Assembly (NCBI GenBank): GCA_040755295.1 | Contig: JBFMBK010000007.1 | Span: 99,932 to 152,092 of the forward strand | Origin: Bacillota bacterium | GTDB taxonomy: Bacteria > Bacillota > Desulfotomaculia > Desulfotomaculales > Ammonificaceae | DNA: 52,161 nucleotides | Reading direction: 5' to 3' | In this document: positions 42,358-50,705 of the stretch, piece after piece | Layout: every line of letters starts with the position of its first letter | Position numbering within the stretch: the first letter of the stretch is position 1 | Position numbers and translations under genes: made by a program | The notes under the pieces: generated by a model | Seen by the model: only the letters and a program-made list of their open reading frames with translations | The model's database searches: none | Told to the model about the DNA's origin: nothing

Positions 42358-43074
42358 ATGACTTTAACCGAAAGCACGGAAGCGGTATCTCCCGAAGAAC
42401 GGGAACACGCGACCGCAGACTTTATAAATCACGGGTTCTATATGGACGACGGCGAACGCTTAACCCCGAAGGTTTGGGTTCTATTGGCCAATATAATAGG
42501 TTTTTCCGAATTGTTGATCCAGAAGCAGCGGAAGGACATGCCGTCTGAAAACCTGCAGTATCTACGTTACATCAGGGAAACAGGATTAAGGCTCGAGAGG
42601 CTATTGGAAGAAGCGCTCGGCGAACGTCCCCTAATCGTTGAACAACATGTGATCACCGTCGATGAGTTGGCGGATGCTTGCTCCAGGGTGGCAGAGAAAG
42701 AAGCGGAATCCTCACAGGTGAAACTGGTGGTTGAAGTTGCGCCGGAGGCTGCGGCGGTTTTTGTTCCCGAAAACCTGCTGGAGGAAACCATCAGCGGGCT
42801 TCTGCTGGTGGCGATAAAAAGCACGGCCATGGGCGCAAAGGTGGGTTTGCGTTGTTCATTGACCAGGTCGATGGTTTTGTTTACGGTATGGCGCAGTTTT
42901 TCGCCCGGCTGGCAGGCCGGAGCGCGGTTGGACGAGGACATCGCCAATACTGAAAAGATTTTAATGCAGGCGCGGGAACTGAGCAGGGCGAACGGCGGTC
43001 GCTTTTGGGTTGAGGGAACGATGGGCGAAACCAGCAGTTACTGTCTGCTCCTGCCGGCGGTGAAGACAACGTAA
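42358..43074 (+). CDS. Degenerate histidine-kinase-like protein
   Basis: About 238 residues. The segment LTPKVWVLLANIIGFSELL followed by LQYLRYIRETGLRLERLLEE has the two-helix pattern of a HisKA dimerisation domain, but the expected phospho-accepting histidine is not present (the H-box position reads LTPKVW). A weak HATPase-like part follows: VFVPENLLEETISGLLLVAI in place of the N box, and a C-terminal ELSRANGGRFWVEG segment resembling the end of a kinase domain; classical DxGxG is missing. It may bind a partner kinase or regulator without kinase activity. The start is uncertain (GTG 42337 or ATG 42358). Divergent from cotJ. Confidence 0.6.
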   Translation: MTLTESTEAVSPEEREHATADFINHGFYMDDGERLTPKVWVLLANIIGFSELLIQKQRKDMPSENLQYLRYIRETGLRLERLLEEALGERPLIVEQHVITVDELADACSRVAEKEAESSQVKLVVEVAPEAAAVFVPENLLEETISGLLLVAIKSTAMGAKVGLRCSLTRSMVLFTVWRSFSPGWQAGARLDEDIANTEKILMQARELSRANGGRFWVEGTMGETSSYCLLLPAVKTT

Positions 43075-43119
43075 GTATTCAGACACGTGTTCCAGGTCAG
43101 AATAAAGAAGTCAGTAGCC

Positions 43120-43166
43120 AGAATATAGAATATAGAATATAGAAGCCGGAAGCCGGAAGCCGAGAG
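43120..43166. repeat. Heptamer array ATAGAAT / CCGGAAG
   Basis: Successive 7-base units AATATAG-type (three) change into GCCGGAA-type (three) without a break. Confidence 0.8.
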
Positions 43167-43188
43167 AATAGTAAGTGTATTCTAAACG

Positions 43189-43212
43189 AACCCCGAGCGG
43201 GTTGTTTTTTTT
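43189..43212 (+). terminator. Probable rho-independent terminator
   Basis: AACCC (43189-43193), loop of five bases, GGGTT (43199-43203), then GTTTTTTTT. The stem is short but the T run is strong. Confidence 0.65.
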
Positions 43213-43263
43213 GTGGGAAGGGCAGCCATGGCTCCCGAATACGACATAGGAAAGGTATACGGA

Positions 43264-43293
43264 TTGACGGTGCCGCCTTTTTTCTGGTATAAT
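43264..43293 (+). promoter_or_regulatory. Strong sigma-A promoter of hpt-guaA
   Basis: TTGACG (43264-43269), 18-base spacer, TATAAT (43288-43293). Confidence 0.78.
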
Positions 43294-43377
43294 GGGCCAG
43301 CTTTCGAGGTTTTTCCGATGCCGATCCACATTAGTCTTAGTCTTCAACCGGAAAACCAGTGGTGGCGATATCTCTAA

Positions 43378-43494
43378 ATGAAGACTGAAAAGTCCTTAGG
43401 CAAAAAGCAGATCTGTTTTTATCTGTCCGATGACGTAAGCCCTGTGAAAACAGAGGTTTTTACGGTTTCCGGGAAGGACTTCGATAGGAGGTAG
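43378..43494 (+). CDS. Possible small protein, 38 residues, unknown
   Basis: ATG 43378 to TAG 43492-43494. The peptide begins MKTEKSLGKKQICFYLSDD and ends GKDFDRR; alternating charged and beta-prone residues and normal codon choice look coding. No well-spaced ribosome site precedes it, and its last codons form the AGGAGG site of hpt, so it may be a leader peptide coupling translation to hpt. It is unlike any family I know. Confidence 0.35.
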   Translation: MKTEKSLGKKQICFYLSDDVSPVKTEVFTVSGKDFDRR

Positions 43495-43498
43495 GGCT

Positions 43499-44041
43499 GT
43501 GCATCCTGATATCGAGAGGGTTCTGCTTACGCGGCAGGAGATTCAGGAACGGGTGGCTGTTCTTGGGAAGGATATCTCGAAGGATTATCAGGGTAAGGAG
43601 TTACTTGCTATAGGGGTACTCAAAGGGTCGGTGGTGTTCTTAGCCGACCTTTTACGCGTTTTGACGGTTCCCGTAGAGCTCGATTTTATCGCCGTTTCCA
43701 GTTATGGCGCGGCAAGCTCATCGGCCGGCATAGTCCGAATTTTAAAGGATCTGGACCGGACGGTAAAAGAGCGGGAGGTCCTCCTGGTTGAGGACATAGT
43801 CGATACCGGCCTGACCTTGAAGTTCATCACCGAACACCTGAATTCGCAAAAACCGGTGGGCGTAAGGGTGTGTTCCCTGCTTGATAAGCCGTCCCGGCGG
43901 AAGGTGGATGTTCACATCGATTATCTGGGGTTTTCCGTTCCGGACGAATTCATGGTGGGATACGGCTTGGATTTCGCGGGACGTTACCGGAACCTGCCGG
44001 ACGTCTGTGTCCTAAGAAGGGCAGTATATGGGGGTGGCTGA
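43499..44041 (+). CDS. hpt: Hypoxanthine phosphoribosyltransferase
   Basis: A 180-residue purine salvage enzyme that joins hypoxanthine or guanine with PRPP. The PRPP-binding motif is VLLVEDIVDTGLTL (about residues 98-111); LLAIGVLKGSVVFLADL near the start and the C-terminal VPDEFMVGYGLDFAGRYRNL are typical. GTG 43499 has TAGGAGG upstream. It is followed after 3 bases by guaA, so purine salvage and GMP synthesis are linked. Confidence 0.95.
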   Translation: MHPDIERVLLTRQEIQERVAVLGKDISKDYQGKELLAIGVLKGSVVFLADLLRVLTVPVELDFIAVSSYGAASSSAGIVRILKDLDRTVKEREVLLVEDIVDTGLTLKFITEHLNSQKPVGVRVCSLLDKPSRRKVDVHIDYLGFSVPDEFMVGYGLDFAGRYRNLPDVCVLRRAVYGGG

Positions 44042-44044
44042 TAA

Positions 44045-45580
44045 TTGGACCCGACGTCCGAACTTGTAATAATCCTGGATTTCGGCGGTCAGTATACCCA
44101 GCTTATCGCCCGGCGCATTAGGGAGTGCCGGGTTTATTGCGAAATATGGCCGTACTTTACCCCGGCGGAGGAAATCGCCGGACGGCGTCCGCGCGGCGTC
44201 ATCCTTTCAGGCGGGCCGTCGAGTGTTTACGAACAAAACGCGCCGGTGCTGCCGGAATCGTTCTTCCGGTTGGGAGTGCCTGTTTTGGGGATATGTTACG
44301 GGATGCAGTTGATGGGGCACCTTCTCGGCGGTAGGGTTGTTCCCGCTTCGTACCGCGAATACGGGAAGACGGTTCTTGAGATCTTGAGCGAAAAAGGACT
44401 TTTCGCGGGAATAGACCGGCTCACCCAGTGCTGGATGAGCCACGGGGACCGGGTCGAGGACGTACCGCCGGGTTTTGAGGCGACCGCGCGGACCGATGCG
44501 GCCCCTGCGGCGGCGATGGAAGACCGGGACCGCAATCTGTACGCCGTGCAGTTTCACCCAGAGGTGGTGCATACGCCGCAGGGCAAACGGATGCTGGAAA
44601 ACTTCCTCTACGGTACTTGCGGGTGTGGCGGAAGATGGACGATGGGCTCCTTCCTGGAATCCGCCGTGGGCCAGGTTCAGCGGACCGTCGGCGGGGGAAA
44701 GGCCATCTGCGCTTTGAGCGGCGGGGTGGACTCTTCGGTGGCGGCGGCGCTGGTGCACCGGGCCATCGGGGATGCGCTGACCTGCGTCTTTGTCAATCAC
44801 GGCCTGCTCCGAAAAGGGGAGCCCGAAGCGGTACGGGAGGCATTTAGTCAACTGGGGATTCCGCTCGTTTACCTCGACGCCGGCGCCCGTTTTTCTGCCA
44901 AGCTTTCGGGGGTGGCCGATCCGGAAGCGAAACGAAAGATCATCGGGGAAGAATTCATCCGGGTTTTCGAGGAAGAAGCGCATAAGCTTGGAGAGGTTGA
45001 TTTTCTGGTGCAGGGGACGCTTTATCCGGATGTGGTGGAAAGCGGTACGGCCACGGCCGCCACGATTAAATCGCACCACAACGTCGGCGGGCTTCCGAAA
45101 GACCTCCGGCTCAAGCTTGTGGAGCCGCTCCGGTGGCTTTTTAAGGACGAGGTGCGCGAACTGGGCCAGGAACTCTGTCTTCCCGAAGAGATTATCTGGC
45201 GTCAGCCTTTTCCAGGCCCTGGTCTTGCGGTGCGCATTCTCGGACCGGTCACGGAGGACAAGCTTCAGCTCCTGCGCGAAGCGGACGCGATAGTTACCGG
45301 CGAGATAAAAAAAGCGGGGCTGGACCGGGAGATCTGGCAGTATTTCGCCGTCCTACCCGACATCCGCAGTGTGGGCGTAATGGGAGACGCACGCACTTAC
45401 GCGCATACGATCGCCGTCCGCGCGGTGGACAGCCGCGACGGGATGACCGCGGACTGGGTGCAGATTCCCTATCCGGTGCTGGAGACCATCGCTTCCAGGA
45501 TCGTAAGCGAGGTACCGGGTGTAAACAGGGTGGTGTACGACATCACATCCAAACCCCCGGCGACTATTGAGTGGGAATAG
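44045..45580 (+). CDS. guaA: GMP synthase (glutamine-hydrolysing)
   Basis: A 511-residue two-domain GMP synthase, converting XMP to GMP. The N-terminal class I glutaminase has the catalytic cysteine in [12 protein letters not shown] (about residue 83) and the His-Glu pair in QFHPEVVHT. The ATP-pyrophosphatase domain has [12 protein letters not shown] (P-loop, about 222-233). The C-terminal dimerisation domain ends with [15 protein letters not shown], the family ending. TTG 44045 is behind GGGGGTGG. Confidence 0.96.
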   Translation: MDPTSELVIILDFGGQYTQLIARRIRECRVYCEIWPYFTPAEEIAGRRPRGVILSGGPSSVYEQNAPVLPESFFRLGVPVLGICYGMQLMGHLLGGRVVPASYREYGKTVLEILSEKGLFAGIDRLTQCWMSHGDRVEDVPPGFEATARTDAAPAAAMEDRDRNLYAVQFHPEVVHTPQGKRMLENFLYGTCGCGGRWTMGSFLESAVGQVQRTVGGGKAICALSGGVDSSVAAALVHRAIGDALTCVFVNHGLLRKGEPEAVREAFSQLGIPLVYLDAGARFSAKLSGVADPEAKRKIIGEEFIRVFEEEAHKLGEVDFLVQGTLYPDVVESGTATAATIKSHHNVGGLPKDLRLKLVEPLRWLFKDEVRELGQELCLPEEIIWRQPFPGPGLAVRILGPVTEDKLQLLREADAIVTGEIKKAGLDREIWQYFAVLPDIRSVGVMGDARTYAHTIAVRAVDSRDGMTADWVQIPYPVLETIASRIVSEVPGVNRVVYDITSKPPATIEWE

Positions 45581-45792
45581 AGGTTCAACGTTCAACGTTA
45601 AAGCTTAGGTGGATGGACCTTTGGGGTCCGTTCAACGTTCGAAGTTCGAAGAGAAGGGGAATGTAGAAGGTAGAAGATAGAAGGTAGAAGGGGCAGAAGG
45701 TTGGAAGGCGGCGGCCGGGGGAGAACGGGAGGTCGTCAGAGCCTGAGCTTAAAGAAGGCGACCCTAACAGGTGTTACTCAATAAAACACGTA
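45581..45792. repeat. Word-repeat gap after guaA
   Basis: GGTTCAACGTTCAACGTT starts right after the guaA stop; TCCGTTCAACGTTCGAAGTTC is at about 45629-45650; GTAGAAG/ATAGAAG heptamers run at 45661-45690. No gene is seen. Confidence 0.7.
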
Positions 45793-45822
45793 TTGCCGCA
45801 GAACGGGCCGGTGGTGTATAAT
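45793..45822 (+). promoter_or_regulatory. Promoter of tRNA-Cys
   Basis: TTGCCG (45793-45798), 18-base spacer, TATAAT (45817-45822), 24 bases before the tRNA. Confidence 0.68.
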
Positions 45823-45846
45823 ATATCGTGCGGAATTTGAAATAAA

Positions 45847-45922
45847 GGCGACATAGCCAAGTGGTTAAGGCGACGGTCTGCAAAACCGTTATTCGGCAGT
45901 TCGACTCTGCCTGTCGCCTCCA
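45847..45922 (+). tRNA. tRNA-Cys (GCA)
   Basis: Acceptor arms GGCGACA (45847-45853) and TGTCGCC (45912-45918) pair fully. The D arm is GCCAAGTGGTTAAGGC, the anticodon stem-loop is ACGGTCTGCAAAACCGT with anticodon GCA, and the T arm is GGCAGTTCGACTCTGCC. Discriminator U73, the identity base of cysteine tRNAs, is followed by encoded CCA. It is the probable integration site of the island to its right. Confidence 0.95.
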
Positions 45923-46052
45923 AACAGTAATACCAACGGTTTTAGGATTTGCCCATCTTAATTCTTAAGGTGCAAAAACGTGAAAACCGTTGTCCATAAA
46001 ATGCCCCCGTAACGACAGCGGTCTCCAAAACAAAAAGGAGGCCGTTATTTTT

Positions 46053-46997
46053 ATGAAGCTTCTTAAAGTTACCGCCACGGTTCCCGCAACATGGGAGACA
46101 GCTTTAGAAGAGTTCTTTCTTCAGAAGCAGGCTGAAGGCAAGGCACCCCGGACGTTAAAGGACTACCAAAACCACGTGACCGCTTTCTTCAAAGCCGAAC
46201 CGGAAGCCTGGAAGGACTACCATACCCTAAAGCGGGCGGTTCTCAAGCACTTCGCTTCCCTTAACGACAAGAGTGCAACAACCTACAATCTGCGAAGAGA
46301 GTACATGAAAGCCTTCTGCAACTGGGCGGTTAGCGAGGGATATTTGACGGCCAACCCGCTTGATAGTATTCCTAAGAAGAAGAACGAAGGCAAGCAGAGA
46401 AGCATTCCAGAAAACGTGTTACGCAAACTATTAAGCCTGCCCGACAAAACCACCTATACCGGTGTTCGTGATTACGCCTTGCTCCTTCTGCAAATTGATT
46501 GCGGGCTAAGACCGGGGGAAGTATTACTATTAACGCATCCCTGCTTTAACCTTCGTATGCTGGAGATTATAGTCCCTTCAGATATAGCAAAAACCAGAGA
46601 AAGCAGGACGGTTGTTATATCGCCGCAGACCGCTAAAGCTCTTACAAGGCTTATATCCATAAGACCGGCTGATTGGACCGATGAAGTTCCCGTGTTGGCT
46701 TCTCAGGATGGAAGGCGGTTATCGGTTAACTCTTGGGGCCACCGGCTTGCAAACTACAGTGAAAAGCTTGGGGTTAAGGTTACACCTTATGATCTAAGAC
46801 ATAGCTCCGCCATAATGTCTCTGCGTAATGGTGCCTCAGCCTTCTTCGTGCAAAAACAGTTGGGACATGCCAGCCTTGTTATGACCAAGCGTTACGTCCA
46901 CTTAGTAGAGGCTGATTTACACCGCGAACACAGCAAAGCAAGCCCTATAGGAAACCTTTTTCCTGCACGAAGCAGGGTGAAAAGAAGTCCGTATTGA
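46053..46997 (+). CDS. Tyrosine recombinase / integrase
   Basis: A 314-residue phage-type integrase. The N-terminal SAM-like core-binding domain (TWETALEEFFLQKQAEGKA to about residue 100) is followed by the catalytic domain. The catalytic residues are visible as the first arginine in IDCGLRPGEVL, the HxxR-like box as YDLRHSSAI, the LGHAS histidine and the nucleophile in MTKRYVHL. The usual HxLRH reads PYDLRHS, with a tyrosine in place of the first His. ATG 46053 follows AAAAAGGAGG; the frame is open to 45990. It probably integrated the element at tRNA-Cys. Confidence 0.92.
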   Translation: MKLLKVTATVPATWETALEEFFLQKQAEGKAPRTLKDYQNHVTAFFKAEPEAWKDYHTLKRAVLKHFASLNDKSATTYNLRREYMKAFCNWAVSEGYLTANPLDSIPKKKNEGKQRSIPENVLRKLLSLPDKTTYTGVRDYALLLLQIDCGLRPGEVLLLTHPCFNLRMLEIIVPSDIAKTRESRTVVISPQTAKALTRLISIRPADWTDEVPVLASQDGRRLSVNSWGHRLANYSEKLGVKVTPYDLRHSSAIMSLRNGASAFFVQKQLGHASLVMTKRYVHLVEADLHREHSKASPIGNLFPARSRVKRSPY

Positions 46998-47238
46998 TAT
47001 TTCATAAAAACGTATATCTTACCTTGACAGTAGAGGATGATTGGTTTTAACAGACGCTATTTTAACCTTATGCTGTATCGTCTGAAAAGAACCTTTGATT
47101 TCGTCTACGGTGTCTTATTTATTATTTTGCTTATTGTTGGGCAGATAGTATAAAAGGGCTTTATTATGGCGGTATAGGTCAAATGACAAACCGATGGATA
47201 TCTTGTTGGATACCTGTGAGCAATCATGTAACATATGT
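46998..47238 (+). other. 241-base AT-rich gap
   Basis: Nothing convincing. A 38-codon frame (47037-47153) codes a hydrophobic peptide ending YGVLFIILLIVGQIV but has no spaced ribosome site. Confidence 0.4.
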
Positions 47239-47481
47239 CTATTTATGCTTATTTTTAACCAGCATATATCCTATACTTGTAACGCTAATAACACCAAAGA
47301 CTCGCCAAAAGATTAACGTGTAATCTGGTTCGTTTACTCTAATATAAGCTGAGGTGTTCCTGTCATAAGGAACATGTGCAGGATTGTGGACAATAACGGA
47401 ATGTGTTGGAGGATAACTGAAACAAACGATCAACAACACAACAGAGCCTATCACAAGAATTATTTTTTGCCACAAGTTCAT
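47239..47481 (-). CDS. Small two-helix membrane protein A
   Basis: An 80-residue protein: N-terminal helix LWQKIILVIGSVVLLIVCF, an outside loop of about 35 residues beginning YPPTHSV with NPAHVPYDR and VNEPDYT, and a second helix LIFWRVFGVISVTSIGYML, then a basic end KNKHK. The layout resembles proteins B and C downstream (49788, 50145). The start is taken at the ATG at 47479-47481; a longer frame begins at 47544. It follows the lipoprotein gene on the same strand, 46 bases away. Function unknown. Confidence 0.6.
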   Translation of the reverse strand: MNLWQKIILVIGSVVLLIVCFSYPPTHSVIVHNPAHVPYDRNTSAYIRVNEPDYTLIFWRVFGVISVTSIGYMLVKNKHK

Positions 47482-47527
47482 AAATGTTATTTCCGTTTGT
47501 AAAAATATTAATTGACACAATAGGCGA

Positions 47528-48091
47528 TTAATCACAGGGTTCAAATGCCATTAAATCCCCATATATTAAAAGTGTTCTATTTGTATCAATATTAATTGCT
47601 GTATCTTCATCATCACTTGTGTTTGATGGTTCTACGCGAACTTCAGGTTTTACAACATTATTTACAGCAACAACTAAATTATAAACTAAGTGATTTTTTT
47701 GGGAAAGGTATAACCTTTCTTTTGTCGTAGGTGGTAGTTTTAAGCATAATATAATATCGGGCAATGCTGCAATCGAATAAAAAGTTGCATATGTCTCATT
47801 TTGTTTTCTATAGATATCATCAATCATGCAGTCTTTGAAAATGAATGGGGAAGATTCATTCATTAATTTGTCTTGAACTTCAATCGTTAATGGCATATAA
47901 TCTTCAGATTCTAATTGTGCTTCCCAGTCGATAGCATGGTATTTAGTTGCAAGTTGAGCAGCTTTAACTTGTTCTTTCTTGTTTTCTTCTTTGGACTTGC
48001 TGGTACTCTTCGTGCTTGAACTACAGCCGAAGATGGTGATAAATGAAAATAAAATGATACAGAGTACCAATGATGTACGAAACTTATCCAT
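47528..48091 (-). CDS. Predicted lipoprotein, unknown function
   Basis: About 187 residues. The signal peptide is MDKFRTSLVLCIILFSFITI with a lipobox-like IFGC, then a Ser/Lys/Glu-rich spacer (SSSTKSTSKSKEENKKEQ). The following domain of about 140 residues is unrecognised; it contains YHAIDWEAQLESEDYMPLTI and FIFKDCMIDDIYRKQNETYA. It probably sits on the outer face of the membrane. ATG 48089-48091 follows AGAGGTT; the frame continues upstream. The gene is AT-rich. It runs divergently from the J-domain gene and in the same direction as small protein A. Confidence 0.65.
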   Translation of the reverse strand: MDKFRTSLVLCIILFSFITIFGCSSSTKSTSKSKEENKKEQVKAAQLATKYHAIDWEAQLESEDYMPLTIEVQDKLMNESSPFIFKDCMIDDIYRKQNETYATFYSIAALPDIILCLKLPPTTKERLYLSQKNHLVYNLVVAVNNVVKPEVRVEPSNTSDDEDTAINIDTNRTLLIYGDLMAFEPCD

Positions 48092-48298
48092 GGCATAACC
48101 TCTTACTATATAAATACAAGCTAAATAATACGTCGTCTTTTTCGCCAAGAAAAAGGTAAAATCCTTCTAAGAAAAAAGAAGCGTAATAAAAGTTCGAGAG
48201 GGTAATCAATCGCTTAATATTAAAGGGATCGACTTAATCATAACGAATTTACAGTTTATACTTACTGAAAATTCTTGGGCAGTTAAGGGGGGAGGCAA

Positions 48299-49519
48299 GT
48301 GTACCGAATCGACTATTATGAAATACTTCAAGTTAGCCCCAATGCTAGCCGAGAGGTTATTGAAGCCGCCTATAAAAGATTGGCTAGAATATACCACCCA
48401 GATTTGGGTGGCGATTCTGAAAAAATGAAATTGATCAATGAGGCATATGACATATTAGGCGATCCACAGAATAGAGCCGCTTATGATTTATCGTTCACTA
48501 CAGACAATAACATAAATGAGAATAATACTGAAGTTAACACCAACGAAACTGATGATACTGAGACCAGCCAACCCACGGTTTTCGCCAATATTATTCTTAA
48601 AATATCTTTAATAATCATTCTCCTTTCCATCGGATTAATAGTAATCGTAAGCAACCAATATTTCGATTCAGATAGAGTATTTTATGAGTTGGGTAAGTTA
48701 ATAGGACGTTCAATTTGGATCGTAGTTCTGTCTTTCATTTTGTGGAGGTATTTGTTTAGAAAAAAGCAAGGAACCGGTATCCTATGCTTTTCAATCCTTT
48801 TGCTTATAGCTTCAATCTATCAGTCTTGCTTAATACATAGGGATGTGCATATTGAGAGCGAAACAATCAAGGAGGTATTATCTGTATACTCAAAGATGGC
48901 TACCGGCGTTGAAGTAAGGAAAACTGAATTCGATAAAAAAGAATATGGCAATGCTGCCCCAGCACTAACATTGCTAAGAAATTATGCCTCTGATTTGCAA
49001 ACAGACTGTACAAATCTTTTCAATGAAATTAATAAACAGAATTTTAGTGAGGTACTTGCTCAAGATACTTTAGAAAATCCTCAAAAAATTACCGAAGCAC
49101 AGGTAACATTAAGTAACGTTTTGCGTATACTGGATGAATATGAGATGTTATGTAGACAAAGACGGGAACAATTAATAGATGAATTAGAGAAAATGGATGT
49201 ACCTGAAAATTTTAAAGAGGAAATGATAAAGGGTTTTAATAAAACAAAAGATCAGGGTCTCAATAAACAAATTGAATTTATTGATATAGAAAGGTCTATA
49301 GTATTAAAAATTAGAGAATTACTGAATTTCCTCTCAGCAAACCAGGATGAATACTTTTTTAAAGACGGACAGATTTATTTTAATTCGCAAGAAGCGGTAG
49401 ACTCGTACAACACATATATTCAGGAAATAAGCAGCTTAGCAGAAAAAGAAAGTTCTTGGAAAGTAAAATTTCAGCGTGAGGTTTTTCAAAAAGTTAAAGA
49501 AAATACAAATTTTCAATAA
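48299..49519 (+). CDS. Membrane protein with an N-terminal DnaJ domain
   Basis: A 406-residue protein. Residues 1-68 form a J domain ([22 protein letters not shown] motif in RIYHPDLGG, and [15 protein letters not shown]), the partner module that activates a DnaK-type chaperone. Three hydrophobic helices follow (about 98-125, 142-160, 164-180). The C-terminal half (about 190-406) is a charged, helical, coiled-coil-like domain with [20 protein letters not shown]. There are no zinc or Gly/Phe regions, so it is not DnaJ itself. GTG 48299 follows GGGGGGAGG. Its partner and substrate are unknown. Confidence 0.8.
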   Translation: MYRIDYYEILQVSPNASREVIEAAYKRLARIYHPDLGGDSEKMKLINEAYDILGDPQNRAAYDLSFTTDNNINENNTEVNTNETDDTETSQPTVFANIILKISLIIILLSIGLIVIVSNQYFDSDRVFYELGKLIGRSIWIVVLSFILWRYLFRKKQGTGILCFSILLLIASIYQSCLIHRDVHIESETIKEVLSVYSKMATGVEVRKTEFDKKEYGNAAPALTLLRNYASDLQTDCTNLFNEINKQNFSEVLAQDTLENPQKITEAQVTLSNVLRILDEYEMLCRQRREQLIDELEKMDVPENFKEEMIKGFNKTKDQGLNKQIEFIDIERSIVLKIRELLNFLSANQDEYFFKDGQIYFNSQEAVDSYNTYIQEISSLAEKESSWKVKFQREVFQKVKENTNFQ

Positions 49520-49787
49520 CCACTAATTACGTTTAACTGCGTCCGCCTTTTGAAAATACAAATAAAAACTATTTTCCTCTTTGTATGAAAGACAGATTGC
49601 TTTCTCGTTGAGCCGCTTTTTCCGTCCGGAAATTCACTTTTTTTATAGTGTCGGAAAACCCTTTTTTTATAGCGTAAACAAAATCAACTTAAACCTTTTT
49701 TTATGGCGTGCAAAAACCGCATTTTATTATCCCCCTAGGAGTAAACAGAGACGTTACCTTAAGGGGTCGAGATAGAGTGCTTATTCT
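49520..49787 (+). other. 268-base gap with T7-ATAG direct repeats
   Basis: No gene. It contains three imperfect copies of a CTTTTTTTATAGYGT block, listed separately. Confidence 0.6.
49633..49720. repeat. Three direct repeats of a CTTTTTTTATAGYGT block
   Basis: Copies begin at about 49637, 49661 and 49695. Each has seven Ts, ATAG or ATGG, then a CGT/TGT word and an A-rich tail such as CGGAAAACC or CAAAAACCG. Two weaker copies lie at about 50117-50135 and 50139-50160, flanking small proteins B and C. Confidence 0.7.
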
Positions 49788-50060
49788 TCATGCTGATCGA
49801 TTCCCTAGAATAAACACAAGACCTGCAGTTACGACAACAATTATGGCTGAGTTTAACCCAGTTCGGTTAACATCTATTTTAATCTCCCTATGCTCCAAGT
49901 AGGGTAAGTTTGCGTAAAAACCGGACCTTTTTGATGAATCATAATTCGGATTAGGTATGATTTTAGTTTCTGTAACTTTAACCGGTAAAACAAAAACTGC
50001 CAAACATAGAGCGATGATACCAAGAAAAATGATTATTCTTTGTATAATGTTTAGTTTCAT
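49788..50060 (-). CDS. Small two-helix membrane protein B
   Basis: A 90-residue protein: N-terminal MKLNIIQRIIIFLGIIALCL helix ending VFVLPV, a loop of about 40 residues with SGFYANLPYLEHREI, and a second helix after IDVNRTGLNSAIIVVVTAGL. It shares N-I-x-QR-II-LGI, the xVFVxP ending and the DxNRTxLNxxxVxVxTxG segment with protein C and, more weakly, with A. Ribosome site GGGGGG is rather far (about 12 bases) from the ATG. Function unknown. Confidence 0.6.
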   Translation of the reverse strand: MKLNIIQRIIIFLGIIALCLAVFVLPVKVTETKIIPNPNYDSSKRSGFYANLPYLEHREIKIDVNRTGLNSAIIVVVTAGLVFILGNRSA

Positions 50061-50144
50061 TTTACTAATTAACCCCCCTTTCTTTAAATATGGATATCGT
50101 TTAAGTATTAAGAAAACTTTTTTATAGGTTGGGAACCCCTTTTT

Positions 50145-50429
50145 TTAAGTGTCCGGAAACTTCTTGTTTTGGTTCCGATTTGGCTTCCTGTGAAAGACTA
50201 ATACCGCACCGGTGGTTATCACAGCTACAACAAGGGCATTTAACGCAGTACGGTTTGTGTCTGGTGCATTTTCAGTAACCTTTTCCACCCAAGGGCTATA
50301 AAAACCGCCTCCAGGGTGATTGACGTAACGTGTATCAACTCGATGAGCGGGCCAAACGAATACAGCCAATGCTATACCTACAATACCAAGCAGAATAATA
50401 AACCGTTGATATATGTTCACCTTCTTCAT
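50145..50429 (-). CDS. Small two-helix membrane protein C
   Basis: A 94-residue protein: first helix NIYQRFIILLGIVGIALAVF ending VWPAHRV, a loop with NHPGGGFYSPW, a DTNRTALNALVVAVITTGAV second helix and a hydrophilic basic end. It is a clear relative of protein B. It is preceded by AAAGAGAAAGG on the minus strand; spacing to the ATG is short. It lies about 85 bases from protein B, so B and C are a tandem pair separated by two T-rich repeats. Confidence 0.6.
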   Translation of the reverse strand: MKKVNIYQRFIILLGIVGIALAVFVWPAHRVDTRYVNHPGGGFYSPWVEKVTENAPDTNRTALNALVVAVITTGAVLVFHRKPNRNQNKKFPDT

Positions 50430-50705
50430 CCTTTCTCTTTAGCAGTAAAAATTCCTCAGAGACGAAATCCATCAAACACATTTTAGCACAATATACCTGT
50501 CAGACCTTTTTAAAAAGAAAATTGTTCAGGAGGGTTTTTACGAATTTAGGGAACCCATTCCCCGGCTTGATCCCCTACCGGGGGTGTCTCCACGATGCCC
50601 TGTATTGAGTTGCACCGCTCAGTTAATGTTACATACCGGAAAGTCATTTATCTTAGAAAAAAAAGCAGTCATACCAAGGCTTTCGGGGTTCTTTAAAGTA
50701 TTACA
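50430..50705 (+). other. 276-base gap, no gene seen
   Basis: Contains a CCCCGG/CCGGGG inverted repeat (50560-50565 and 50578-50583) with a 12-base loop. The small plus-strand frame extending from 50584 is mostly antisense to the zinc-ribbon gene. Confidence 0.4.

Larger units (their letters stand above)
43075..43498 (+). other. 424-base gap: repeats, terminator, promoter and leader of hpt
   Basis: Holds a 7-periodic ATAGAAT/CCGGAAG array (43120-43166), a terminator (43189-43212), a strong promoter (43264-43293) and a leader of about 200 bases containing two small frames: a 19-codon one ending QWWRYL (43318-43377) and a 38-codon one (43378-43494). No purine riboswitch pattern is seen. Confidence 0.6.

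Noticed and set aside
43294-43498. Purine riboswitch before hpt-guaA
   Set aside because: The conserved loop words of the purine aptamer (TATA...GGGNTTCTACC) are absent.
44207-45079. Long minus-strand frame opposite guaA
   Set aside because: The plus strand encodes an intact GMP synthase; the minus translation has no domain and is His/Arg-rich as expected of antisense GC-rich DNA.
47037-47153. 38-codon hydrophobic frame after the integrase
   Set aside because: GAGG abuts the ATG with no spacer and no relative is recognised; possible but unsupported.
49581-49775. 64-codon frame with repeated FFYSV words
   Set aside because: The peptide repeat is only the translation of the T-rich DNA direct repeats; no ribosome site.
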